From positions 2,728,001 through 2,792,000 of the forward strand of contig NZ_JAVDYG010000001.1 in assembly GCF_031458325.1 (NCBI RefSeq): 64,000 nucleotides of DNA. Direction: 5' to 3'. This document shows positions 10,170 through 18,928 of the stretch, piece by piece. Every line of letters starts with the position of its first letter. Position 1 is the first letter of the stretch. Below the pieces are notes generated by a model. It was not told the origin of the DNA. It ran no database searches and saw only the letters and a program-made list of their open reading frames with translations. The DNA is from Nocardioides marmoribigeumensis (GTDB taxonomy: Bacteria; Actinomycetota; Actinomycetes; Propionibacteriales; Nocardioidaceae). The translations under genes were made by a program, and so were the position numbers.

Positions 10170-10931
10170 TCAGCGCGGCGGGAGCCCGACGGGGCCGTCC
10201 AGCGTCATCGACTTCGACGCCACCTGGTCGGCCGCCCGCTGGAAGGCGGTGACGATCGCCTCGAGCGTCAGGTCACGCAGGTTGGCCATCGTGCGCTCGA
10301 GGCGTTCGGCGTCGGCCATCGACAGGTCCTCGCGCTGGAACTGCGGCACGATCGTGCGCTGGAGGATCGCGGTGAGCTCGTCGGCGAGCTCACCCATGTG
10401 CCGGCGTACGGCGACGTTGGACTCCTGCAGCGCCTCGATCGGGGTGCCGAGGTCGAGGGTCTCCACCGCCTTGGCGACCAGGGGGATCGCGCGCAGGGTG
10501 CCGTCGGCGTTGCGGCGGACCGCGCCGACCTTGAGCAGCCACTCGACGTCCTCCTCCGACAGCGGCCGGCCGGCGATCTCGTCGAGGCGCTCGCGGGTGA
10601 CGGTCTCGCCGGGCTGCGGCTTCCACGCGGTGAGCAGCGCGCGCTGGACGGCGAGCTCCTCCGGGGTGGCGTCCATCGGGACGTTCTCGAGGTAGCGCTC
10701 GATCGCGGCGAGGGTGAACCCGTGGTCCTGCAGGGCGCGCACGAGGTGGAGGCGGGCGAGGTGGCTCGGGCCGTAGTAGGCCATGCGCCCGCGCCGGACC
10801 GGGGTCGGCAGGAGGCCGAGGCTGGCGTAGTAGCGCGTCGTGCGCACGGTGAGGCCCGTGCTCAGGGCGAGCTCGTCGATGGTGAGCAGGGCGTCGCCGG
10901 GCTGCTCGTGCGCCCCCACTGCCTCGGTCAT
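10170..10931 (-). CDS. MerR family transcriptional regulator
   Basis: A 253-residue protein with the MerR winged helix at residues about 15-85 (LTIDELALSTGLTVRTTRYY, then a wing region), and a long helical C-terminal part that would hold the effector domain. ATG at 10931 has GAGGAGG upstream. It is divergent from the LLM oxidoreductase/acyl-CoA dehydrogenase operon, and a perfect palindrome lies in the shared promoter. It therefore probably controls that operon and itself, perhaps in response to an acyl-CoA or related compound; the effector is unknown. No metal-binding cysteines of the classical MerR metal sensors are seen. Confidence 0.92.
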   Translation of the reverse strand: MTEAVGAHEQPGDALLTIDELALSTGLTVRTTRYYASLGLLPTPVRRGRMAYYGPSHLARLHLVRALQDHGFTLAAIERYLENVPMDATPEELAVQRALLTAWKPQPGETVTRERLDEIAGRPLSEEDVEWLLKVGAVRRNADGTLRAIPLVAKAVETLDLGTPIEALQESNVAVRRHMGELADELTAILQRTIVPQFQREDLSMADAERLERTMANLRDLTLEAIVTAFQRAADQVASKSMTLDGPVGLPPR

Positions 10932-10969
10932 GCGGCCTCCTCTCGTGTGACCTGGCCTACTATTGCACC

Positions 10970-10988
10970 GTGACAGTGTTGCTGTCAC
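10970..10988. promoter_or_regulatory. Palindromic operator between MerR gene and acyl-CoA operon
   Basis: The sequence gtgacag-N5-ctgtcac is a perfect 7-bp inverted repeat in the 129-bp gap between the divergent MerR gene and LLM oxidoreductase. A degenerate copy (19963-19981) precedes the acyl-CoA synthetase gene. Palindrome and position are seen; binding by the MerR protein is inferred. Confidence 0.65.
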
Positions 10989-11060
10989 AGTTGACGTGCT
11001 CTCGGTCCCGACTGATCTCGACTGGGCTCGATCACCAGGTAACTCCCCAGAAGGACGTGG

Positions 11061-12089
11061 ATGAAGCTCTCGCAGATGCTCCAGTACGACGGCAACCCGC
11101 GGGCCGCCGCCGACGCCGTGGCCAAGCTCGAGAAGGCCGGCCTCGACACGGTGTGGATCGCGGAGGCCTACGGCTTCGACAGCCCGACGCTGATGGGCTA
11201 CCTCGCCGCCAAGACCGAGACGGTCGAGATCGGGTCGGCGATCCTCAACATCTACTCCCGCACGCCCGCCCTGCTCGCGCAGACCGCGGCCGGCCTCGAC
11301 AACGTCAGCGGTGGCCGCGCGATCCTCGGCCTCGGCGCCTCCGGCCCGCAGGTGATCGAGGGCTGGCACGGCGTGCCCTACGACAAGCCGCTCGGCCGCA
11401 CCCGCGAGGTCGTGGACGTGGTGCGCATGGCGCTGCGCCGCGAGAAGCTCGAGCACGACGGCCTGATCAAGCTCCCCCTGCCCGAGGGGCAGGGCACCGG
11501 CCTCGGCAAGCCGCTCAAGATGCTGACCAAGCCCGAGCGCGCCGAGATCCCGATCTGGATCGCCTCGCTCGGCCCCAAGAACGTCGAGGGCACCGCGGAG
11601 TACGCCGACGGCTGGCTGCCGCACCTCTACGCCCCCGAGCTGGCCGACAAGGTCTGGGGCGAGTCGCTGCGCAAGGGCAAGGAGAAGCGTCCGGCCGAGC
11701 TCGGCGAGCTCCAGGTCGCCGCGGGCGGCATCGCCGCGATCGGCGAGGACGTCAAGGGGATGCTCGACTTCGTGCGCCCGATGTTCGCCCTCTACATCGG
11801 TGGGATGGGAGCGCGCGGCAAGAACTTCTACAACGACCTCGTGCGCCAGTACGGCTACGAGGAGGAGGCCGAGAAGATCCAGGACCTCTACCTCGACGGC
11901 AAGAAGGACGAGGCCGCGGCGCTGGTCCCCACCGAGCTGCTCGAGATGTGCAACCTGGTCGGTCCCGAGTCCTACGTCCAGGAGCGCATCGAGGCGTTCC
12001 GCGCCTCCGGCGTCACCCACCTCAACGTCATCCCGGCCACCGAGGACCCCGTGGCCACCACCGCGCAGCTCAAGGAGTGGATCAGCTGA
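11061..12089 (+). CDS. LLM class (probably F420-dependent) oxidoreductase
   Basis: A 342-residue luciferase-like TIM-barrel oxidoreductase (MKLSQMLQY start; AGLDTVWIAEAYGFDS; LGLGASGPQVIEGWHG). The last motif is typical of F420-dependent members of actinobacteria, though FMN use cannot be excluded from sequence. It heads an operon with two acyl-CoA dehydrogenases, overlapping the first by TGATG. A role in oxidising or reducing an acyl-CoA or lipid-related substrate is inferred from this linkage. Its promoter contains the palindrome attributed to the divergent MerR regulator. Start ATG is preceded by AGAAGGACGTGG. Confidence 0.92.
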   Translation: MKLSQMLQYDGNPRAAADAVAKLEKAGLDTVWIAEAYGFDSPTLMGYLAAKTETVEIGSAILNIYSRTPALLAQTAAGLDNVSGGRAILGLGASGPQVIEGWHGVPYDKPLGRTREVVDVVRMALRREKLEHDGLIKLPLPEGQGTGLGKPLKMLTKPERAEIPIWIASLGPKNVEGTAEYADGWLPHLYAPELADKVWGESLRKGKEKRPAELGELQVAAGGIAAIGEDVKGMLDFVRPMFALYIGGMGARGKNFYNDLVRQYGYEEEAEKIQDLYLDGKKDEAAALVPTELLEMCNLVGPESYVQERIEAFRASGVTHLNVIPATEDPVATTAQLKEWIS

Positions 12090-13240
12090 TGCCCAGCACG
12101 ACACGCGACATCTTCGACGCCGAGCACGAGGACTTCCGCAGCACGGTCCGCTCCTTCTTCGAGAAGGAGGTGACGCCCCACCACGACCAGTGGGAGAAGG
12201 ACGGCGTCGTCCCGCGCGAGCTGTGGCTCAAGGCCGGCGAGGCCGGGCTGCTCTGCTTCGACGTGCCGGAGGAGTTCGGCGGCCCCGGCATCACCGACTT
12301 CCGGTTCAACCAGATCGTGTCGGAGGAGCAGGCCCGCTCCGGCGCCAACGGCCCCGGCTTCTCGGTGCACACCGACATCATCGTCCCCTACCTCATCAGC
12401 CTCGGCACCGACGAGCAGAAGCAGCGCTGGCTGCCCGGCTGCGTCAGCGGCGAGACGATCACCGCGATCGCGATGACCGAGCCGGGCGCCGGCTCGGACC
12501 TGCAGGGCGTGCGCACCACCGCGATCGACAAGGGCGACCACTACGTCCTCAACGGCTCCAAGACCTTCATCTCCAACGGCATCAACGCCGACCTGGTGAT
12601 CGTGGTCGCGCGCACCGACCCCGAGGCCGGCCACAAGGGCATCAGCCTGCTCGTGGTCGAGCGCGGCATGGCCGGCTTCGAGCGCGGCCGCAACCTCGAC
12701 AAGGTCGGCCTCAAGGCCCAGGACACCGCCGAGCTGTCGTTCACCGACGTCGAGGTGCCCAAGGAGAACCTCCTCGGCAACGAGGGCGAGGGCTTCATCT
12801 ACCTGATGATGAACCTGCCCCAAGAGCGCCTGGCGATCGCGATGCAGGCCGCCGCGGCGTGCGAGGGCCTGGTCGAGATGTGCCTGTCCTACGCCAAGGA
12901 GCGCGAGGCCTTCGGTCGCTCGATCGGCAAGTTCCAGCACAACCGCTTCCTCATCGCCGAGATGGCGACCGAGGCGCGCATCGCGCAGGTCTTCGTCGAC
13001 GACTGCATCAAGAAGCACCTCGACGGCAAGCTCGACGCGACGCTGGCCTCGATGGCGAAGTGGTGGACCACCGAGCTGCAGAACAAGCTCGCGGGCCAGG
13101 CCGTCCAGCTGCACGGCGGCTACGGCTACATGATGGAGTACCCCGTCGCACGGGCCTTCGTCGACAGCCGGATCAGCACCATCTACGGCGGCACGACCGA
13201 GATCCAGAAGGAGATCATCGGCCGGTCGCTGGGGCTCTGA
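12089..13240 (+). CDS. Acyl-CoA dehydrogenase (base on helix G type)
   Basis: A 383-residue FAD enzyme. FAD/substrate motifs AMTEPGAGSDLQG and GSKTFISNG are present, and the C-terminus reads YGGTTEIQKEIIG. The Glu of the MCAD-type YEGT motif is Gly here, while a Glu lies in PQERLAIA, the position used as catalytic base in isovaleryl-CoA and long-chain dehydrogenases, so a branched- or long-chain substrate is more likely. Translation is coupled to the LLM gene (TGATG) and to the next dehydrogenase (shared A at 13240). It oxidises acyl-CoA to the 2-enoyl form, passing electrons to ETF; the exact acyl chain is unknown. Confidence 0.93.
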   Translation: MPSTTRDIFDAEHEDFRSTVRSFFEKEVTPHHDQWEKDGVVPRELWLKAGEAGLLCFDVPEEFGGPGITDFRFNQIVSEEQARSGANGPGFSVHTDIIVPYLISLGTDEQKQRWLPGCVSGETITAIAMTEPGAGSDLQGVRTTAIDKGDHYVLNGSKTFISNGINADLVIVVARTDPEAGHKGISLLVVERGMAGFERGRNLDKVGLKAQDTAELSFTDVEVPKENLLGNEGEGFIYLMMNLPQERLAIAMQAAAACEGLVEMCLSYAKEREAFGRSIGKFQHNRFLIAEMATEARIAQVFVDDCIKKHLDGKLDATLASMAKWWTTELQNKLAGQAVQLHGGYGYMMEYPVARAFVDSRISTIYGGTTEIQKEIIGRSLGL

Positions 13241-14418
13241 TGGACTTCGACCTGCCCGACTCCGCGCTCGCCGTCCGCGACGGCGTGCGCGCGGTCGCCG
13301 CGAAGTACGACCACGAGTACTGGTCGCGCTGCGAGGAGGAGCACCGGTTCCCTGCCGAGGTCTACCAGGACCTGTGCGACGGCGGCTGGATCGGCCTGTC
13401 CATCCCCGAGGAGTACGGCGGCGGCGGGCAGGGCCTGCTCGAGCTCGTGGTGGCCAACGAGACGCTCTGCGCCTCGGGCGGCACGGCCGGTGGTTTCCTC
13501 TACGTGCTCAACCCGGGCTTCGGGGCGACCACGATCATCCGGCACGGCACCGAGGAGCAGAAGCAGCGACTCCTCCCGGGGCTGGCGTCCGGCGAGATCC
13601 ACTTCGCCCTCGGCCTGACCGAGCCCGACGCCGGCAGCAACGCGATCGAGATCTCGACCAGCGCGCGACGCGACGGCGACGACTTCTTGATCAAGGGACA
13701 AAAAGTCTGGATCTCCAACATGGAGAACGCCGACTGGATGATCGCGGTCACTCGCACGATCCCGGCGGCCGAGGCGACCCCGCGGGTCAACGGCTTCACG
13801 CTGTTCCTCGTCCCGGTCAAGGAGGCGCTCGCCGCCGGCACGCTGTCCTACACGCCGATCCCCAAGATGGGCACCAACGTGCTCACCTCGAGCCAGGTGT
13901 TCCTCGACGACGTGCGCGTGCCCGTCGACAACGTGATCGGCGAGGTCGACGCGGGGTTCGGCGTGCTGTGGGACGTGCTCAACCCCGAGCGCATCATCGC
14001 GGCCTCCGGGGGAGTGGGCGGTGCCGAGGCGGCGCTCGCGATCGCCGCCGACTACGCCCGCGAGCGCTCGGTGTTCGGCCGCTCGATCGGCACCAACCAG
14101 GCGATCCAGTTCCCGCTGGCCCAGATCAAGGCGACCACCGAGCTGGCCCGGCTGATGACCTACAAGGCGGCCTGGCTGTTCGACCAGGGGCGCCCGTGCG
14201 GCAACGAGGCCAACGTGGCCAAGCTGACCGGGGCGCAGGTCGGCTGGGACGCAGCCAACCAGGCGTTCCAGACCTTCGGCGGCATGGCCTACTCCAAGGA
14301 GTACCCCGTCGAGCGGCTCTTCCGCGACGCCCGCATCGCCAAGAACATCCCCGTCGCCGAGGAGCTGATCCTGGCCCACATCGGCACCTCGATGCTGGGC
14401 CTGCCCAAGTCCTACTGA
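13240..14418 (+). CDS. Acyl-CoA dehydrogenase, second copy
   Basis: A 392-residue acyl-CoA dehydrogenase: LGLTEPDAGSNAIEIS and GQKVWISNMENADW are the FAD/substrate loops, and NPERIIAA supplies a helix-G Glu that may be the base. The C-terminus AHIGTSMLGLPKSY departs from the usual GTSEIQR ending. It starts at the last base of the preceding dehydrogenase stop, so LLM oxidoreductase and both dehydrogenases form one coupled unit. Two adjacent dissimilar dehydrogenases in actinobacteria can act as a heteromeric enzyme on sterol-like or branched acyl-CoAs; that possibility is inference. Confidence 0.92.
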   Translation: MDFDLPDSALAVRDGVRAVAAKYDHEYWSRCEEEHRFPAEVYQDLCDGGWIGLSIPEEYGGGGQGLLELVVANETLCASGGTAGGFLYVLNPGFGATTIIRHGTEEQKQRLLPGLASGEIHFALGLTEPDAGSNAIEISTSARRDGDDFLIKGQKVWISNMENADWMIAVTRTIPAAEATPRVNGFTLFLVPVKEALAAGTLSYTPIPKMGTNVLTSSQVFLDDVRVPVDNVIGEVDAGFGVLWDVLNPERIIAASGGVGGAEAALAIAADYARERSVFGRSIGTNQAIQFPLAQIKATTELARLMTYKAAWLFDQGRPCGNEANVAKLTGAQVGWDAANQAFQTFGGMAYSKEYPVERLFRDARIAKNIPVAEELILAHIGTSMLGLPKSY

Positions 14419-14508
14419 CGGCGGGCCCGGCGGGCTCCTGTCCGCTTGAGGACCTAGGCCCTCACCTGTCCTGCGCAGGTCCCGACTCACCCGATATGCG
14501 TTGTCGAC

Positions 14509-14543
14509 CGTCCGTTCGGGTCGAGATAGTTGACGAACGGACG
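14509..14543. promoter_or_regulatory. Ten-base inverted repeat upstream of hypothetical gene
   Basis: cgtccgttcg (14509-14518) and cgaacggacg (14534-14543) form a perfect inverted repeat with a 15-base centre containing tagttgac. It lies in the 189-bp gap between the acyl-CoA dehydrogenase and the 136-residue hypothetical gene. It could be an operator for the downstream gene or part of the upstream operon's terminator; no T run follows. Confidence 0.5.
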
Positions 14544-14607
14544 ACGCTTGCCGCCGGGTCGTGGCCCCACCGACCGACCGGCGCCCTGGAATCCCTGGGA
14601 GGGGACC

Positions 14608-15018
14608 ATGGAGCTCACGCAGTACAAGAGGTACCGCACCGCGGTGCAGTCCAACGCCTCGCCGGCCACCACCGAGCAGATCACCCGCGTCGAGGAGAAG
14701 GTCCGCTCGATGCTGATGTCGACCGGGTTCTTCGAGGACGTCGAGGTCGAGCACACCGACGACGTCGACGAGCTCGTCATCGCGATGTGCAAGTTCCCGT
14801 CGCAGATGAGCCACGTGCAGATCGCCCAGCGCCTCGAGCAGGCCTGGGAGGACCGCGTGCGCTTCGACTTCTGGGAGGTCCACGCGACCCTCGCCGAGGA
14901 CGACCAGGTCGAGTTCCAGGGCGCGACCCGCTCCGGCTCCGCCGGGGAGTACGTCACGGTCCACATCGTCGCCCAGAAGGCTCCGGTCCCCGCCCAGCGC
15001 GTGGGCAGCAGCTGGTAG
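14608..15018 (+). CDS. Conserved hypothetical protein, 136 aa
   Basis: Not recognised. The ATG at 14608 is preferred because TGGGAGGGGACC sits just before it; an in-frame upstream ATG at 14530 has no comparable site. The protein is acidic, lacks a signal peptide and membrane segments, and predicts an alternating alpha/beta pattern (EEKVRSMLMSTGFFEDVEVE, DELVIAMCKFPSQ, QIAQRLEQAWEDRVRFDFWE). No catalytic motif stands out. It has its own upstream inverted repeat and ends at a strong terminator, so it is probably expressed alone. Confidence 0.75.
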   Translation: MELTQYKRYRTAVQSNASPATTEQITRVEEKVRSMLMSTGFFEDVEVEHTDDVDELVIAMCKFPSQMSHVQIAQRLEQAWEDRVRFDFWEVHATLAEDDQVEFQGATRSGSAGEYVTVHIVAQKAPVPAQRVGSSW

Positions 15019-15034
15019 CCACGTCCCCGGACGC

Positions 15035-15072
15035 AGGACGGGCCGCCTCCCACGCGGGAGGCGACCCGTCCT
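15035..15072. terminator. Hairpin terminator between convergent genes
   Basis: aggacggg-ccgcctccc and gggaggcg-a-cccgtcct pair across an acgc loop, forming a stem of about 17 bp with one bulge between the 136-residue hypothetical gene and the convergent M4 protease gene. A short cttgt follows on the plus strand. It probably serves both genes. Confidence 0.85.
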
Positions 15073-15093
15073 CTTGTGCAGGACCTGGGTGGG

Positions 15094-16728
15094 TCAGCTG
15101 ACGTCGACCCCGCTCCACGCCGCGGCGACGGCGTCGGACTGGGCGCTGCCCGCGCCGTAGAGGTCGTCGGCCGCCTTGATCGAGGCCTGGCGGGCACCGG
15201 AGTAGTTCGTGCTCGAGGTCATGTAGACCGTGAGCGCGCGGTACCAGATCGCACCTGCTGCGTCGCGGCCGATGCCGGTGACCGTCGACCCGTTGCAGGT
15301 CGTGCTGGTGTGCGCGACGCCGCCGATCGTCTTGGCGCCCGAGCCCTCGGCGAGCAGGTAGAAGAAGTGGTTGCCCACGCCCGAGGAGTAGTGCACGTCG
15401 AGGCTGCCGACGGTGGGGGACCAGCAGCTGGCCGACGAGCCGTCGGAGGACGGGTCGTCCATGCGGCGGAAGCCGAGGTGCTTGGCCAGGTCGAACTCCT
15501 CGCCGATGAGGTAGTCGCCCGGGTCGTCGGTGGTCTCGCCGGCGTAGAACTCCACCAGCGTGCCGAAGATGTCGGAGGTCGACTCGTTGAGGCCGCCGGA
15601 CTCACCGGAGTAGGTCAGGTTGGCGGAGTTCTCGGTCACGCCGTGCGACATCTCGTGGCCGGCCACGTCGAGGGAGACCAGCGGACCGTAGCTCTTGCCG
15701 TCACCGTCGCCGTAGGTCATCTTCGTGCCGTCCCAGAAGGCGTTGACGTAGCCGTTGCCGTAGTGCACCCGGTTGAACGAGCCCTTGCCGGTGCCGAAGA
15801 TGCCGTTCCGCCCGTGCACGTTCTTGTAGTAGTCCCAGGTGACGTCCGTGCCGTGCTGGGCGTCGACCGCCGCCGACTCCCGGCTGCTGGTCGAGCCGTT
15901 GCCGAACAGGTTGTCGGTCGAGGTGAAGAGCGTGCCGTTGGAGCAGTTGACGCCGAGGAGCTGGCACCCGTAGCTGTCGGACTTGTTCTTCATGTCGGTG
16001 GTGTAGGTGTTGCCGCGGGTCGGGTCCTTGAGCTGGTAGGTCCCGCTGGCCAGGGTGAGCTGCAGGGGGTCGGTCCCGGTGTAGAGCGACTGGCCGGAGC
16101 CGTCGACCGTCTCGACCTCCTGCTCGCTGCGCAGCACCTTGCCGCTGCGCGCGTCGACGTACGTCGCGAGGCGGCTGGGGGTGCCGTCCTGCTGCACGCC
16201 TCCGGTGAGGACCTTCCAGGCCAGGCGGGGGGTGCCGGAGGTGGCGTCGAGGACGAGGCTCCGGGCGCCGAGGGTCGTGCCGGAGACCTGCGCGTCGGCG
16301 GGCACGTGCATCGCGGCCGCGGCCGCTGCGGTGCCGGTGACCTGCGCGACGACCGGGCCGGCGGGGGTCGCGTCGAGCGTGCCGGACACGCCCTTCCACG
16401 CGCCGTCGGCGGTCCGGTGGACGACGACGTCGCCGCCGAGGACCGGCAGGCCGCGATAGGTGCGGGTCATCCGCACGTGGCTGGTGCCGTCGCGGTCGAC
16501 CAGCGCGTCGGTGACGCGGAACGACTGGTCGGCGCCGACGTGACCGGCGCGGGGGTGCGCGCGCAGCGCGCGGACGGCGGAGCCGGCGAGGTCGCCGGAG
16601 CGGCTGACCGAGGTCGTGGAGGAGGTGCCTGCGGTGTCGGCGGGGGCGGCCGACGACGGCGGGAGGGAGAGGGTGGCCGCGCCGGTGGCGACCACGACGG
16701 CCGCTCCGAGGGCAGGGAAGGTGCGCAT
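15094..16728 (-). CDS. Secreted M4 family (thermolysin-like) metallopeptidase
   Basis: A 544-residue preproenzyme. Residues about 1-28 form a signal peptide (MRTFPALGAAVVVATGAATL, then SLPPSSAA). A propeptide (FTP/PepSY-like, containing VRMTRTYRGLPVLGGDVVVH) spans roughly 50-190. The catalytic domain carries the zinc motif His358-Glu359-x-x-His362 (HEMSH) and the third ligand Glu382 in NESTSD. The C-terminal helical domain has the ARQASIKAADDLYG segment. It should cleave peptide bonds outside the cell, providing nutrition or processing surface proteins. It is alone, ending at the hairpin terminator near 15050. Confidence 0.96.
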   Translation of the reverse strand: MRTFPALGAAVVVATGAATLSLPPSSAAPADTAGTSSTTSVSRSGDLAGSAVRALRAHPRAGHVGADQSFRVTDALVDRDGTSHVRMTRTYRGLPVLGGDVVVHRTADGAWKGVSGTLDATPAGPVVAQVTGTAAAAAAMHVPADAQVSGTTLGARSLVLDATSGTPRLAWKVLTGGVQQDGTPSRLATYVDARSGKVLRSEQEVETVDGSGQSLYTGTDPLQLTLASGTYQLKDPTRGNTYTTDMKNKSDSYGCQLLGVNCSNGTLFTSTDNLFGNGSTSSRESAAVDAQHGTDVTWDYYKNVHGRNGIFGTGKGSFNRVHYGNGYVNAFWDGTKMTYGDGDGKSYGPLVSLDVAGHEMSHGVTENSANLTYSGESGGLNESTSDIFGTLVEFYAGETTDDPGDYLIGEEFDLAKHLGFRRMDDPSSDGSSASCWSPTVGSLDVHYSSGVGNHFFYLLAEGSGAKTIGGVAHTSTTCNGSTVTGIGRDAAGAIWYRALTVYMTSSTNYSGARQASIKAADDLYGAGSAQSDAVAAAWSGVDVS

Positions 16729-16857
16729 GTGGGGGCGACGCCTTTCGATGGAGTTGCGGTGGGAGATGGGGTCGAACGTGAACGATCCTCACCCTCGGGA
16801 GGTACGGCTGTAAACCTTTCGGGTGGTCCTGCGTGGGACTTACGTCCCTAGGGGTGG

Positions 16858-17991
16858 TCAGTCGAACCGGCGGCGGTCGAGCGCGAAGACGTAGCGGCTG
16901 TGCGGGTGCTCGGAGAGGGACCACAGCTGGTCGCGGGCCGGCCAGTAGGCGACGTCCTCGGGGCCGGGCGGGGTCGCGTACTGCCGCTCCTCGAGCACGC
17001 CGTCGCGCTCGACCCACAGGCTCCCGCGCCGCAGCCTGCCCCGGCTCGTCGTGACGTGGAGACGCCCCTGCGCCACGACCGCGCCCTGCATCCGAGGGAC
17101 CCCGGCCACGGTGGACAGGCGCGGCCGGATGACGCCGTCGGGGTCGGCGGCGAGCAGGCTGGTGGACGGATCGAGCCCGTAGTGCCAGAGCCGCGTCGAC
17201 ATCGCGCCGTGGCCGTACTCCCCGGCGAGCAGCTCCGCGGGCCCGGCGCCGTGGCTGCGCGAGAGGAACGAGAAGCGCAGCGGCTCGCCACCCTGCGCGG
17301 TGCGCGAGGCGTGGCCGAACCGCACCGGAAGCAGGTAGGGGTGGCCGAAGGTCGCGATCCCCTCGGGCCCGGCGCCGAGCCGGTCCCGGTCGGGCAGCGG
17401 GTCGACGCGGAGGAGGTCGTCGAGCCGGAAGGTCCAGAAGCCCCGGCCGGTCGCGGCGACGTGCAGCCACGGCCCGTGCCACACGATGCCGCCGGCGTGC
17501 GCCCGCACCGGGCGAAGCACCGGCGCGCCCGTGCCTCCGTGCGCACTGTCCCGGCGTACGTCGACCAGCAGGACGTGCCGGTAGCGCGGACGCGCGGGGT
17601 CACTCAGGTCGACCACGCTGATCCGGCTGCCCTGGGCGACGCCGCGCACCGTCTTGGCGTAGGCCGAGGTGATCAGCACCGGCGGGTCCTCGGCGTCCCC
17701 GTCGCGGTCGAGGTCGGCCACGGCGTCGGCCGAGGTGGTGATGCCCTGCGGCCACCACCGCAGGCTCGCGCGGTCCTGGGCCTGCCAGGTGAACGCGTAG
17801 GCCACCGGGGTGAGCGCGTTGAGGCGACCGGTCGCGACCTGTCCGGTGCGGTCGAGGTCCGCGAGCACGCCCCCCAGACCGACGCGCTCCGCCCCGACGG
17901 CCAGCAGCGCCTCGATGTCCGGGCCACGGTCGGCGCCGCGGTGCAGGGTGGCGTGCGCCAGCGGGCCGGCGTCCCGGGGAGCGTCGTGCAT
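16858..17991 (-). CDS. Hypothetical protein, 377 aa, possible beta-propeller
   Basis: Not assigned to a named family. The likely start is ATG at 17991 ([20 protein letters not shown]), just inside the region divergent from mshB; longer in-frame extension would run antisense through mshB and is rejected. The chain shows repeated beta-rich segments with Asp/Gly turns ([56 protein letters not shown]) suggestive of a propeller reporting on a ligand. There is no clear signal peptide. Only 18 bases separate its start from mshB, so the two share a compact divergent promoter. Confidence 0.75.
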   Translation of the reverse strand: MHDAPRDAGPLAHATLHRGADRGPDIEALLAVGAERVGLGGVLADLDRTGQVATGRLNALTPVAYAFTWQAQDRASLRWWPQGITTSADAVADLDRDGDAEDPPVLITSAYAKTVRGVAQGSRISVVDLSDPARPRYRHVLLVDVRRDSAHGGTGAPVLRPVRAHAGGIVWHGPWLHVAATGRGFWTFRLDDLLRVDPLPDRDRLGAGPEGIATFGHPYLLPVRFGHASRTAQGGEPLRFSFLSRSHGAGPAELLAGEYGHGAMSTRLWHYGLDPSTSLLAADPDGVIRPRLSTVAGVPRMQGAVVAQGRLHVTTSRGRLRRGSLWVERDGVLEERQYATPPGPEDVAYWPARDQLWSLSEHPHSRYVFALDRRRFD

Positions 17992-18009
17992 GTCACTAGG
18001 CTTACCCCC

Positions 18010-18918
18010 ATGAGTGACCGGCGCCTCCTGCTCGTGCACGCGCACCCCGATGACGAGTCGATCAACAACGGCGCCACCATGGCGAAGTACGTCGCCGAGG
18101 GCGCGCACGTGACCCTGGTGACCTGCACGCTCGGCGAGGAGGGGGAGGTGCTCGTCCCCGACCTGGTCCACCTCGCCGCCGACGCCGACGACGCGCTCGG
18201 CGAGCACCGCATCGGCGAGCTGGCCGCGGCGATGAAGGCGCTCGGGGTCACCGACCACCGCTTCCTCGGCGGGCCGGGTCACTTCCGCGACTCCGGCATG
18301 GAGTGGTCCGAGAGCGGCGCCGCCCAGCCCAAGCCGACGGTGCGGGACGACACCTTCTGGCGCGCGGACCTGACCCAGGCCGCCGACCTGCTCGTCGAGA
18401 TCGTCCGCGAGGTGCGGCCCCAGGTCCTGGTCACCTACGACCAGTTCGGCAACTACGGCCACCCCGACCACATCCAGGCCCACCGCGTCGCGATGTACGC
18501 CGCCCAGCTCGCCGCGGTGCCGTCCTACCGGCGCGACCTCGGCGAGCCCTGGGACGTCGCCAAGATCTACTGGGTGACGATGTCGCTCTCCCGCGTCGAG
18601 GCCGACCTGGTCAGGCTGCGCGAGGAGGGGCTGGACTCGCCCTTCGAGGAGATGGGGGAGGCGATGCGCAAGGCCCTCTTCTCCGACGACGACGCGGTGG
18701 CGGCCCAGATCGACGGGCGCGAGTTCGCCGACGCCAAGATCGCCGCGCTGCGGGCCCACGCCACGCAGATCACCACCGACGGACCCTTCTTCGCCCTGAG
18801 CAACAACCTCGGCCAGGCCGCGTGGGGCTTCGAGGAGTACAGGCTCGCCAAGGGCACCCAGGGCCCGGTCGACGGGCGTGGCTGGGAGAACGACCTCTTC
18901 GCCGGTCTCGGCGTCTGA
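18010..18918 (+). CDS. mshB: N-acetyl-glucosaminyl-inositol deacetylase of mycothiol synthesis
   Basis: A 302-residue LmbE/PIG-L family zinc hydrolase. The metal-binding AHPDDES (His12, Asp15) lies at the N-terminus and the third ligand region HPDHIQAHR at residues 151-159. Overall length and the segment [16 protein letters not shown] match MshB, which removes acetate from GlcNAc-inositol in the second dedicated step of mycothiol synthesis; the related amidase Mca is less likely given these features. It is followed by a YoaR-like membrane protein gene. Mycothiol is confined to actinobacteria, supporting the host assignment. Confidence 0.94.
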   Translation: MSDRRLLLVHAHPDDESINNGATMAKYVAEGAHVTLVTCTLGEEGEVLVPDLVHLAADADDALGEHRIGELAAAMKALGVTDHRFLGGPGHFRDSGMEWSESGAAQPKPTVRDDTFWRADLTQAADLLVEIVREVRPQVLVTYDQFGNYGHPDHIQAHRVAMYAAQLAAVPSYRRDLGEPWDVAKIYWVTMSLSRVEADLVRLREEGLDSPFEEMGEAMRKALFSDDDAVAAQIDGREFADAKIAALRAHATQITTDGPFFALSNNLGQAAWGFEEYRLAKGTQGPVDGRGWENDLFAGLGV

Positions 18919-18928
18919 GCCGGCACCC

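Noticed and set aside
18878-18928. Upstream ATG start for the YoaR-like gene
   Set aside because: It would overlap mshB by 41 bases without a ribosome site; GTG at 18929 needs no overlap.
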